Shown in pieces: positions 56,369-64,000 of a stretch of 64,000 nt of DNA (position 1 is its first letter; every line of letters begins with the position of its first letter). Under the pieces are notes generated by a model. That model was not told where the DNA came from. It saw nothing but the letters and a program-made list of their open reading frames with translations, and ran no database searches. This DNA is from Sphingomonas sp. TDK1 (lineage in GTDB: Bacteria > Pseudomonadota > Alphaproteobacteria > Sphingomonadales > Sphingomonadaceae): NCBI RefSeq assembly GCF_001650735.1, contig NZ_LXVY01000004.1, forward strand, positions 329,537 to 393,536, given 5' to 3'. A program made the translations under genes and the position numbers.

Positions 56369-57451
56369 ATGGGGGAATTCGACGCAGCCGGCGAACTGGT
56401 GATGGGGAGCATGCTCGGCCGTGCGGTGGAGCCGCATGCCGGGGAAGTCCGCGGGCACGCTGGCCACGGCCACGGCACGATCTGCCTGAACTGCGGCACC
56501 GCGCTGATCGGTCCGCACTGTCATGAATGCGGGCAATCGGGGCACGTCCACCGTTCGCTGGGCGCGATCGGGCACGAGCTGCTGCACGGCGTCGCACATT
56601 TTGAGGGCAAGATGTGGCGGACGTTGCCGCTGCTCGCCTGGCGGCCGGGTGACCTGACCCGCCGCTACATCGCCGGCGAGCGCGCGCGCTTCGTCTCGCC
56701 GATGGCGATGTTCCTGTTCTCGATCTTCACGATGTTCGCGATTTTCCAGATCCTTGGCATCTCGATTCCGAACGATCTCGACAGCACCAGCATCAAGCCT
56801 ACAGCTGCGCTACAGCATTCGATCACCAAGGCGGAGGCCACGCGCGCCAAGAAAGCAGCCAAGCTCGCCAAGCTGGACGCCGGCGATCCGGACCGCGCCG
56901 ACCTGACGGCCGATGTCGCCGAGGCCGACCGCGAGATCGCCGGGTACAAGTCCGCCCTTACCCAGATACCCAAGGTGATGCGCGACGACGGTGACGAGAT
57001 CAAGGAAGTGCATACCGGCTGGCACACGCTCGACCACGGCATCGAGAAATGGCGCAACAACCCGTCGCTGATGCTCTACAAGCTGCAATCGAGCATCTAC
57101 AAATTCTCGTGGCTCTTGATCCCGCTCTCGCTGCCGTTCGTATGGCTGCTGTTCTTCTGGAAGCGGCAGTACAAGCTGTACGACCACGCGGTGTTCGTCA
57201 CCTATTCAATTGCGGCGATGTCGCTGCTATTCATCGTGGTCACGCTGCTAAGCGCGGTGCACGTGTCCGGCAACGTGCTGGGCACGATGGCGATGGTGGT
57301 GCCGCCGGTGCACATGTGCCGGCAACTCAAGCAGGCTTATCAGCTGCGCTGGTGGTCCGCGATCCTGCGCACCGGCGTGTTGCTGTGGTTCATCACCATC
57401 ATCGCCTCGCTCTTTCTGCTGATCCTCGCGCTGCTCGGGATCATGGGCTGA
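56369..57451 (+). CDS. DUF3667 domain membrane protein
   Basis: 360 residues from ATG 56369 (ATG 56336 is the alternative). A zinc-ribbon-like [20 protein letters not shown] near residue 35, then [20 protein letters not shown], the family hallmark, with one helix there and three at the C-terminus ([20 protein letters not shown]). Between them lies a soluble coiled stretch [20 protein letters not shown]. The family has no known function. Confidence 0.83.
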   Translation: MGEFDAAGELVMGSMLGRAVEPHAGEVRGHAGHGHGTICLNCGTALIGPHCHECGQSGHVHRSLGAIGHELLHGVAHFEGKMWRTLPLLAWRPGDLTRRYIAGERARFVSPMAMFLFSIFTMFAIFQILGISIPNDLDSTSIKPTAALQHSITKAEATRAKKAAKLAKLDAGDPDRADLTADVAEADREIAGYKSALTQIPKVMRDDGDEIKEVHTGWHTLDHGIEKWRNNPSLMLYKLQSSIYKFSWLLIPLSLPFVWLLFFWKRQYKLYDHAVFVTYSIAAMSLLFIVVTLLSAVHVSGNVLGTMAMVVPPVHMCRQLKQAYQLRWWSAILRTGVLLWFITIIASLFLLILALLGIMG

Positions 57452-57481
57452 TCCCCGCGCCGGGGATGCGGCGCGGGGATC
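57450..57481. terminator. bidirectional hairpin between DUF3667 and aldehyde dehydrogenase genes
   Basis: A perfect 12-bp stem GATCCCCGCGCC / GGCGCGGGGATC (57450-57461, 57470-57481) with an eight-base loop between two convergent stops. Confidence 0.55.
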
Positions 57482-57487
57482 GGTGGT

Positions 57488-59011
57488 TTAGAAGAAACCC
57501 AGTTTCTTCGGGCTGTAGCTGACCAGCATATTCTTGGTCTGCTGGTAGTGATCGAGCATCATCTTGTGGTTCTCGCGACCGATGCCGGACTGTTTGTAGC
57601 CACCGAACGCCGCGTGCGCCGGATAGGCGTGATAGCAGTTGGTCCACACCCGGCCAGCCTTGATCGCGCGGCCGAAGCGATAGCAGGTGTTGGCATCCCG
57701 GCTCCAGACGCCCGCGCCCAAACCGTAGAGCGTGTCGTTGGCGAGGTGCAGCGCTTCCGCTTCGTCCTTGAAGGTGGTGACCGATAGCACCGGACCGAAG
57801 ATCTCTTCCTGGAAGATCCGCATCTTGTTGTGCCCGCGGAACACCGTCGGCTGGACGTAGAAGCCGCCCGAGAGGTCCCCGCCCAGATCCGCCGCGCCGC
57901 CCCCGATCAGCAGCTCAGCGCCTTCCTGCCGACCGATGTCGATATAGGACAGAATCTTCTGCTGCTGTTCGGACGAGGCCTGCGCGCCGATCATCGTCGC
58001 CGGATCGAGCGGGCTGCCCTGCACGATCGCCTGCACACGGGCGAGCGCGCGCTCCATGAAGCGGTCATAGATCTTCTCGTGCACCAACGCACGGCTGGGG
58101 CAGGTGCACACTTCGCCCTGGTTGAGCGCGAACATTACGAAGCCCTCAACCGCCTTGTCGAAGAAATCGTCATCCTCACGGGTCACATCCTCGAAGAAGA
58201 TGTTGGGCGACTTGCCACCCAGCTCCAGCGTGACCGGAATCAGGTTCTCGCTGGCATATTGCATTATCAGCCGGCCGGTGCTGGTCTCGCCGGTGAAGGC
58301 AATTTTTGCGATGCGGCGCGACGAGGCGAGCGGCTTGCCGGCCTCCAGCCCATAGCCGTTGACGATGTTGAGCACGCCCGGCGGCAGCAGGTCGCCGATC
58401 AGTTCGGCCCAGACCAGGATGGAAGCGGGGGTCTGCTCGGCGGGCTTGAGCACCACGCAATTACCAGCGGCGAGCGCGGGGGCGAGTTTCCATGCCGCCA
58501 TCAGCAGCGGGAAGTTCCACGGGATGATCTGGCCGACCACGCCCAATGGCTCATGGAAATGATAGGCGATGGTGTCGTGGTCGATCTCCCCGATCGAGCC
58601 CTCCTGGCCGCGCACCACGCCGGCGAAATAACGGAAATGATCGATCGCGAGCGGCACGTCGGCGGCCATGGTCTCGCGGATCGGCTTGCCATTGTCCCAG
58701 GTCTCGGCGGTGGCGAGCGTCTCCAGATTCGCCTCCATCCGGTCGGCGATCCGGTTGAGGATCAGCGCGCGTTCGGCAACCGGGGTGCGGCCCCAGGCAT
58801 CGGCGGCGGCATGGGCGGCGTCGAGCGCGAGTTCGATGTCGGCAGCGTCGGAGCGAGCGATCTCGCCCACTGCCTGGCCGGTCACCGGCGAGACGTTCTG
58901 GAAATAACGCCCCGCCTTGGGGGCGACGAAGCGGCCGCCGATGAAATTGTCGTAGCGGGCGGCGAACGGCGCCCGCAGCGCGCTCGCGCGATTCTCAACC
59001 AGCATGTCCAT
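57488..59011 (-). CDS. aldehyde dehydrogenase, ExaC/AcoD type
   Basis: 507 residues. NAD-dependent aldehyde dehydrogenase: [36 protein letters not shown] (Glu), the catalytic Cys in GEVCTCPSR and [20 protein letters not shown]. The N-terminus and length resemble the acetaldehyde dehydrogenases of ethanol and acetoin pathways. GAGGAT eight bases before ATG 59011. It lies behind the AcoR-like regulator and a palindrome at 59119-59140. Confidence 0.92.
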   Translation of the reverse strand: MDMLVENRASALRAPFAARYDNFIGGRFVAPKAGRYFQNVSPVTGQAVGEIARSDAADIELALDAAHAAADAWGRTPVAERALILNRIADRMEANLETLATAETWDNGKPIRETMAADVPLAIDHFRYFAGVVRGQEGSIGEIDHDTIAYHFHEPLGVVGQIIPWNFPLLMAAWKLAPALAAGNCVVLKPAEQTPASILVWAELIGDLLPPGVLNIVNGYGLEAGKPLASSRRIAKIAFTGETSTGRLIMQYASENLIPVTLELGGKSPNIFFEDVTREDDDFFDKAVEGFVMFALNQGEVCTCPSRALVHEKIYDRFMERALARVQAIVQGSPLDPATMIGAQASSEQQQKILSYIDIGRQEGAELLIGGGAADLGGDLSGGFYVQPTVFRGHNKMRIFQEEIFGPVLSVTTFKDEAEALHLANDTLYGLGAGVWSRDANTCYRFGRAIKAGRVWTNCYHAYPAHAAFGGYKQSGIGRENHKMMLDHYQQTKNMLVSYSPKKLGFF

Positions 59012-59118
59012 ATGCCCGGATCCTCTTGCCTAGATGCCAGCGCCGTTCTCGGCGTCGGGACCGAAGATGCGCGCGACGCTCCTGCGTGAGAAGAGCCAGG
59101 CGGCGGGCGATAAGCAAA

Positions 59119-59140
59119 CCTGTCTCGCTTGCGAGACAGG
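59119..59140. promoter_or_regulatory. perfect palindrome upstream of the aldehyde dehydrogenase gene
   Basis: CCTGTCTCGC-TT-GCGAGACAGG, 10-bp perfect arms. It lies 108 bases before the aldehyde dehydrogenase start and just after the regulator stop (59147). TGTC...GACA ends are common in sites of NtrC/AcoR-type regulators; it could instead be a terminator, though it has no T run. Confidence 0.55.
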
Positions 59141-59146
59141 CGGCGC

Positions 59147-60100
59147 TCAATAGCGGAGGCCCGCCTTGCCGAGGCGCCGGTAGAAGGTCGCGCGGCCGAT
59201 GCCGAGCATTCGCGCCGCTGCGCTGGCATTGCCACCTGCCCGCGCCAGCGCCTGGCGCAGCACGGCGCGGTCCGCATCGTCGAAAGAGGGCGCGGCCCCC
59301 TCCCCCAGCAGCGATTCGAGCGGCTGTGGCTTGTCCAACGCCTGAACGCCCAGCCCCAGCCGCAAGCGCGCACCACGGCTTGCGCCCACTACCAGATCGT
59401 CGCGATCGACAGCGAGCAATGCGGTGCCCGTGGCGGCCTCATCGGCGAGGAACAGGATGCGGTGCTTGCTAAAGTGGCGACAGAAATAGTCGCGCTCGAT
59501 TCGCCGCGCGGCATCGCGTACCAGCGAGGCGATCAGCTCCGCCATCGCCGGGCCATGATCGGCCCGGCAGCTGGAAACGTCCAGCGCGGCGACCAGCCGA
59601 CCCGCAGGATCGTGCACCGGCGCATCCATGCAACTGATACCGATGTTGCGGCTGGCGAAATGCTGGTCCCGGTGGATGATCACCGGCTGATCCTCGAACA
59701 GACAGGTGCCGATGCCGTTGGTGCCTTCCTCCGCTTCACCCCAGCGCGCGCCCTCGACCAGCCCGGCACGGGTGAAGGCGTCGATATCGCCGGGCCCTGC
59801 CCGGGTCTCCAAGATCACCCCCTCGGCATCGCTCAACACCACGCCGCAGCCGCTGCGCCCCACGGCGCGGAAGGTCTCGTCGAGTACCGGCGCCGCCACC
59901 GCCAGCAACGGCTGGTGCAACGTCCGCCGCTCAGCCAGCGCCGCGCCCCCGATGCGTTCGCGGGCTCCCGCCTCTGGATCGAGCTTGTGATGCAGCGCCG
60001 ACCGGCACCAGGAGGCGGCAAGCGGCGATACCGCCGCGCTGCTCGGCGAGCGGACGGCATCAAGCACGATATCGGCATGGCGCGGCGGCTGGGCGGGCAT
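59147..60100 (-). CDS. AcoR-like GAF and Fis-type HTH regulator without AAA+ domain
   Basis: 317 residues from ATG 60100, AGGAG six bases upstream. Residues about 60-210 are GAF-like (CGVVLSDAEGVILETRAG, NGIGTCLFEDQPVIIHRDQH, SCMDAPVHDPAGRLVAALDV). The C-terminus has a Fis-type helix-turn-helix (LRQALARAGGNASAAARMLG). The usual sigma-54 AAA+ motor between them (about 240 residues, GESGTGKE, GAFTGA) is absent. It stands between cyoD and the aldehyde dehydrogenase, and probably controls the latter. Confidence 0.87.
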   Translation of the reverse strand: MPAQPPRHADIVLDAVRSPSSAAVSPLAASWCRSALHHKLDPEAGARERIGGAALAERRTLHQPLLAVAAPVLDETFRAVGRSGCGVVLSDAEGVILETRAGPGDIDAFTRAGLVEGARWGEAEEGTNGIGTCLFEDQPVIIHRDQHFASRNIGISCMDAPVHDPAGRLVAALDVSSCRADHGPAMAELIASLVRDAARRIERDYFCRHFSKHRILFLADEAATGTALLAVDRDDLVVGASRGARLRLGLGVQALDKPQPLESLLGEGAAPSFDDADRAVLRQALARAGGNASAAARMLGIGRATFYRRLGKAGLRY

Positions 60101-60163
60101 CGGTGACTCCTGGTGCGGTAAAGCTGCGCCCGATGTCACGCCACCGTCAACCCGCAGAGTCCC

Positions 60164-60553
60164 TTATGGGAAGCCGTGCATTTGCCGCCCCATCGGCATC
60201 ATGTTGTGATCGAGATGGCCGAGGATCCACACGGATCCACCGATCAGTAGCAGCACGACCAGCGTGCCGAAGGCGAGCGCCAGCACGTTGTTGGTGTTGT
60301 CCGGCCCGGTGGTCACATGCAAAAAGAAGACGAGGTGGACGCCCATCTGCGCGATGGCGAGCACCACCAGCGCCATCGGGATCGCCGGCCGCCAGACCAA
60401 AGGCAGGTTGACCATCGCGAACGCCGCCGCGGTCAGCAGCGCGGCCAGGCCCAGCCCCACGACATAGCCGCTGGTGCCGCCGGCGAATTCCTCGCCCTCC
60501 GCGGCTTCGTCGCCCGGGGCGGTATCGCCGCTGTCGGTTTCGCGCTCACTCAT
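60164..60553 (-). CDS. cyoD: cytochrome o ubiquinol oxidase subunit IV
   Basis: 129 residues with three helices. Family pattern GTSGYVVGLGLAALLTAAAF, LVVLAIAQMGVHLVFFLHVT and LLIGGSVWILGHLDHNMMPM. It assists assembly of the oxidase. Its start shares ATGA with the cyoC stop; last gene of cyoABCD. Confidence 0.95.
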   Translation of the reverse strand: MSERETDSGDTAPGDEAAEGEEFAGGTSGYVVGLGLAALLTAAAFAMVNLPLVWRPAIPMALVVLAIAQMGVHLVFFLHVTTGPDNTNNVLALAFGTLVVLLLIGGSVWILGHLDHNMMPMGRQMHGFP

Positions 60554-61197
60554 GGCGCCACTCCCATCAGATAGACCATGGTGAAGATGCCGACCCAAAC
60601 GATGTCGAGGGCATGCCAGAACAGGTTGAAGCACATCAGCCGGCGCAGCACCTGCGGCCGGAAGCCATTCACCCAGAGCTGCGCCATCATCGTGCCGAGC
60701 CAGAGCAGCCCCACGGCGATGTGCAGTCCGTGCAGCCCCACCAGCCCGTAAAAGGCCGAGAGGAAGGCGCTGCGCTGCGGGCCGGCGCCATTGCCGATCA
60801 TCTCGGCGAACTCGGTCAGTTCCAGCGCGAGGAACACCGCGCCGAGCAGCCCGGTCGCCAGCAGCCAGAGCTGCGCGGGCACCAGCTTCCGTTTCTCCGC
60901 CGCGACACCGGCAAGCCCGCAGGTGAAGCTGGAGAGGAGCAGCGCCGCCGTCTCCAGCGCGACGCGCTCCTGCCCGAACAGGTCGTGCGGGGACGGCCCG
61001 CCGGCCGTCTGCTTGGCGAGGACTGCATAGGCGGCGAAGAAGCCCGAGAAGAGGATGATGTCGCTCAGCAGGTAGATCCAGAAGCCATAGCCCACCGTGG
61101 TGCGCTTGCTGGCGGGACCGCCCTCGCCGCGGCCGGTGTTGTCGTCCCCGGCACCACTGCGGCCCATGCGATAGGGATCCTGTGCGTGTGCCGTCAT
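60550..61197 (-). CDS. cyoC: cytochrome o ubiquinol oxidase subunit III
   Basis: 215 residues with five helices. Motifs [40 protein letters not shown] and [20 protein letters not shown], then [23 protein letters not shown] 61197 overlaps the cyoB stop, and its end overlaps cyoD. Confidence 0.96.
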   Translation of the reverse strand: MTAHAQDPYRMGRSGAGDDNTGRGEGGPASKRTTVGYGFWIYLLSDIILFSGFFAAYAVLAKQTAGGPSPHDLFGQERVALETAALLLSSFTCGLAGVAAEKRKLVPAQLWLLATGLLGAVFLALELTEFAEMIGNGAGPQRSAFLSAFYGLVGLHGLHIAVGLLWLGTMMAQLWVNGFRPQVLRRLMCFNLFWHALDIVWVGIFTMVYLMGVAP

Positions 61198-63203
61198 GCC
61201 GGATGCTCCTGGTTCGCGTCGAGCCACTTCTGGCGCGAAGCGCGACGGGCGCGGTCGATCCGCGCGACCTCTTCGGCGGGGATCGCGGTCTCCTCCTCGT
61301 CGCGCCAGGCGAAGACCACGAAAGTGGCATAAGCGCCGATGAAGCCCAGCGCCGCCAGCCACCAGATGCTCCAGATCATCGCGAAGCCGATCAGCGTCGC
61401 GAAGAAGGCGGTGACGACGCCGGTCGCACTGTTGCGCGGCATCTCGATCGCCTCGTATTCGGGCTCGTCGCCCAGCGCCTGGCTCTCGAGCGCCTTGCGC
61501 TTGATCGTCCAATAAGGCTCCTCGCCGTGCACGCGCGGCAGCACCGCGAAGTTGAACGCTGGCGGCGGGGACGAGGTCGCCCATTCGAGCGAGCGGCCGT
61601 CCCAGGGATCGCCGGTCTCGTCGCGCAGCGCCTCTCGGTTGCGGATGCTGACGACGATCTGGATCATCTGCGAGGCGACGCCCAGCATCATCACCCCGAT
61701 TCCCGCCACCGAAACGTAGAGCCACGGCGCCCATTCGGTGAAGTCGATATGCTGCAGCCGCCGGGTCATCCCCTCCAGCCCCAGCACGTACATCGCGCCG
61801 AACACGATCAGGAAGCCGGCGAGCGTCAGCCAGAAGGCCATCTTCCCCCAGAATTCGTCGAGCCGGAAGCCGAACGCCTTGGGGAACCAGTAGGTGATGC
61901 CGGCGAACGCGCCGAAGATCACGCCCGAGTTGATGACGTTGTGGAAGTGCGCGACCAGGAACATCGAATTGTGCAGCATGAAGTCGGCCGGCGGCACCGC
62001 GAGCAGCACCCCGGTCATCCCGCCGATGATGAAGGTCATCATGAAGGCGAGCGACCAGAGCATCGGCGTGGGAAAGCGCAGACGGCCGCCATACATGGTG
62101 AACAGCCAGTTGTAGATCTTCACACCGGTGCCGACCGCGATGATGCTGGTGGCGATGCCGAAGGCGGCGTTGACGTCCGCCCCCGCCCCCATCGTGAAGA
62201 AATGGTGCAGCCACACCGTGAACGACACGACGACGATGAACAGCGTCGCCGCGACCATCGAGCGGTAGCCGAACAGCGGCTTGGACGAGAAGGTGGAGAA
62301 GATCTCGGAGAAGATGCCGAACGCCGGCAGGATGAGGATATAGACCTCCGGGTGCCCCCAGGCCCAGATGAGGTTCACGAACATCATCATGTTGCCGCCG
62401 GCTTCGTTGGTGAAGAAGTGGAAGCCGAGATACCGGTCCAGCGCCAACATGGTGAGCGTGGCGGTGAGGATCGGAAAGGCCGCGACGATCAGCATGTTGG
62501 CGCCCAGCGCCGTCCAGCAGAACATTGGCATGCGGAGATAGCCCATGCCCGGCGCGCGCAGCTTGAGGATCGTCGTCACCAGGTTGATGCCCGACATCAA
62601 CGTGCCGACCCCCGAGATCTGGATCGCCCAGACATAATAATCGACGCCGACGCCGGGCGAGTAGGTCGTCTCGCTCAAGGGGGCGTAGGGTAGCCAGCCG
62701 GTGCGCGCGAACTCGCCGATTACCAGGCTCATGTTGACCAGCAGCGCGCCTGAAGCCGTCAGCCAAAAGCTTGTCGAGTTGAGCGTCGGGAAGGCGACAT
62801 CGCGCACGCCGAGCTGGAGCGGCACGACGAAATTCATCAGCCCGATGATTACCGGCATCGCGCCGAAGAAGATCATGATCGTGCCGTGCGCCGAGAAGAT
62901 CTGGTCGTAATGCTCGGGCGGCAGATAGCCCTGGGCATGGCCGATCGCGTTCGCCTGCTGGGTGCGCATCATGATCGCATCGACGAAACCGCGCAGCAGC
63001 ATAACGAGGCCGAGCAGTACATACATCACCCCGATCCGCTTGTGATCGACCGAAGTGATCCATTCCTTCCACAGATAGGGCCAATGGCCCTTCACCGTGA
63101 TCCAGCCTAGCACGGCGAGCAGCGCCAGCGCGACGCCGCCCGCCGCGATCAGCGGGATCGGCTGGCTGAACGGAATCGCGGACCAAGTGAGCTTACCGAG
63201 CAT
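61194..63203 (-). CDS. cyoB: cytochrome o ubiquinol oxidase subunit I
   Basis: 669 residues from ATG 63203. The heme-copper core that reduces oxygen with ubiquinol. Copper and heme ligands: [29 protein letters not shown] and [11 protein letters not shown], with [20 protein letters not shown] at the start and [20 protein letters not shown]. Two bases behind cyoA. Confidence 0.97.
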   Translation of the reverse strand: MLGKLTWSAIPFSQPIPLIAAGGVALALLAVLGWITVKGHWPYLWKEWITSVDHKRIGVMYVLLGLVMLLRGFVDAIMMRTQQANAIGHAQGYLPPEHYDQIFSAHGTIMIFFGAMPVIIGLMNFVVPLQLGVRDVAFPTLNSTSFWLTASGALLVNMSLVIGEFARTGWLPYAPLSETTYSPGVGVDYYVWAIQISGVGTLMSGINLVTTILKLRAPGMGYLRMPMFCWTALGANMLIVAAFPILTATLTMLALDRYLGFHFFTNEAGGNMMMFVNLIWAWGHPEVYILILPAFGIFSEIFSTFSSKPLFGYRSMVAATLFIVVVSFTVWLHHFFTMGAGADVNAAFGIATSIIAVGTGVKIYNWLFTMYGGRLRFPTPMLWSLAFMMTFIIGGMTGVLLAVPPADFMLHNSMFLVAHFHNVINSGVIFGAFAGITYWFPKAFGFRLDEFWGKMAFWLTLAGFLIVFGAMYVLGLEGMTRRLQHIDFTEWAPWLYVSVAGIGVMMLGVASQMIQIVVSIRNREALRDETGDPWDGRSLEWATSSPPPAFNFAVLPRVHGEEPYWTIKRKALESQALGDEPEYEAIEMPRNSATGVVTAFFATLIGFAMIWSIWWLAALGFIGAYATFVVFAWRDEEETAIPAEEVARIDRARRASRQKWLDANQEHPA

Positions 63204-63205
63204 GG

Positions 63206-64000
63206 TCACTCCGCCGTTCCGGGGGAAATCTGGGGTTGGCCGTCTCGGCCCTGGTTCGGACCGGGGGCGGGCGGCAAATGCTGCGCGACGATCATGTCGA
63301 ACAGCCCCGGCTGCACCGCGCCCCAATGCTTGGCGGGCTCATGCTGGCTCTGGCGGGCGAGTACGCGATAGGCGCGGCCGTCGAGCAGGCCACCCGCCGC
63401 CTTCACGGCCGCCACCCAGCGGGTGAACTCCGCCACGGGTACCGCCTGCAGCCGAAAGTTCATGTCCGAGAAGCCGTCGCCGCTGTAATGCGCGCTCTGG
63501 CCGTAATAGCTGCCGGGCTTGTCCGCCTGCAGGTGCAGCGTCGTCGCCATGCCGTTCATCGTGTAGATCTGGCTGCCAAGCCGCGGCACGAAGAAGCTGT
63601 TCATCACGCTCGCCGAGGTGAGGCGGAAGCGGATCGGCACGCCCGCCGGCACCACCGCGCCGTTGAGCGTGGCGATCCCTTGCGCGGGATAGACGAACAG
63701 CCATTTCCAATCGAGCGAGACCACCTGCACCTCGAGCGGCGGCGTCTTCTCCGCGAGCGGCTTGGCGGGATCGAGCGCGTGGCTACCGATCCAGATCAGC
63801 CCGCTGAGGAACAGGATGGTCAGCAGCGGGATCGACCAGACGATCAGCTCGATCCGCCCCGAATAGACGAACGCCGGCCGGTACTTTGCCTTGCGATTGC
63901 CGGCACGGAACCACCAGGCGAAGGCAAGCGTGGCGATCATAGTAGGGACAATGATCGCCAACATGATCGCCAGCGAATCGAGCAGGATGATGCGGTTGTT
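63206..64000 (-). CDS. cyoA: cytochrome o ubiquinol oxidase subunit II (5' end outside the window)
   Basis: The visible 264 residues run to the window edge ([20 protein letters not shown]...). Two membrane helices near the start, then a periplasmic domain with [20 protein letters not shown] and [20 protein letters not shown]. The CuA ligand pattern of cytochrome c oxidase is absent, as expected for a quinol oxidase. The visible start of the protein is not the true start. Confidence 0.96.
   Translation of the reverse strand, partial: NNRIILLDSLAIMLAIIVPTMIATLAFAWWFRAGNRKAKYRPAFVYSGRIELIVWSIPLLTILFLSGLIWIGSHALDPAKPLAEKTPPLEVQVVSLDWKWLFVYPAQGIATLNGAVVPAGVPIRFRLTSASVMNSFFVPRLGSQIYTMNGMATTLHLQADKPGSYYGQSAHYSGDGFSDMNFRLQAVPVAEFTRWVAAVKAAGGLLDGRAYRVLARQSQHEPAKHWGAVQPGLFDMIVAQHLPPAPGPNQGRDGQPQISPGTAE

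Noticed and set aside
59083..59099. Possible sigma-54 -24/-12 promoter before the aldehyde dehydrogenase gene
   Set aside because: CTGGCTC-N7-GCA keeps GG-N10-GC spacing but matches only part of the consensus, and the neighbouring regulator lacks the AAA+ domain needed for sigma-54.

Overview
The window is a dense, GC-rich chromosomal segment from an alphaproteobacterium, most likely a sphingomonad (Sphingomonas-like). Pointers are an alphaproteobacterial LexA box (GTTC-N7-GTTC) before an imuA-imuB-dnaE2 cassette, Coq7-type ubiquinone synthesis, a cyo quinol oxidase, a HisZ-type histidine gene, serC-serA pairing and a CIRCE-controlled groESL. This assignment is inference from gene content. 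I see no rRNA, tRNA, CRISPR, insertion sequence or prophage. No stretch longer than about 300 bases lacks a gene.

Layout. 1-9.1 kb: a cut PAS-domain sensor, an FAH-family enzyme, a small secreted protein and the SOS mutagenesis cassette. 9.2-14.1 kb: branched-chain 2-oxoacid dehydrogenase E1-alpha, E1-beta and E2 (no E3), a YciI-like protein and a RarD transporter. 14.2-20.7 kb: argG, a cyclopropane fatty acid synthase, a molybdopterin enzyme with its cytochrome b, a flavin reductase, an LprI-like protein and rlmN. 20.8-26.3 kb: a small exported protein, a phospholipase C-like enzyme, a translationally coupled sseA-metC-mscS operon and queF. 26.4-30.1 kb: a two-domain GT4 glycosyltransferase followed by a GH130 enzyme, possibly a mannose glycan module. 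30.1-37 kb: hisZ, serA, serC with a possible leader RNA, and groES-groEL. 37-42.8 kb: sppA, an acetyltransferase, a STAS-like protein and dnaJ-yihY-fabI. 42.9-46.1 kb: radical SAM, hemerythrin and UdgX, a putative DNA repair operon. 46.2-57.5 kb: a GT87-like enzyme, then an almost unbroken minus-strand block nadD-rsfS-rlmH-envC-ctpA-dsbB-coq7, with an M3 peptidase, proA and a DUF3667 protein. 57.5-64 kb: an aldehyde dehydrogenase, an AcoR-like regulator and the cyoABCD oxidase operon, cut at the right edge.

The most unusual theme is palindromic repeat elements of several families sitting in frame inside genes. One lies in dnaE2, two in imuB and one in the E2 linker of the 2-oxoacid dehydrogenase; related or similar copies lie between genes at 14.1 and 32.9 kb. 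Other points of note are the UdgX/hemerythrin/radical SAM operon, the GT4-GH130 pair, a nadD frame with no ATG, GTG or TTG before its nucleotide-binding motif, and an AcoR-like regulator without its AAA+ domain next to a perfect palindrome.
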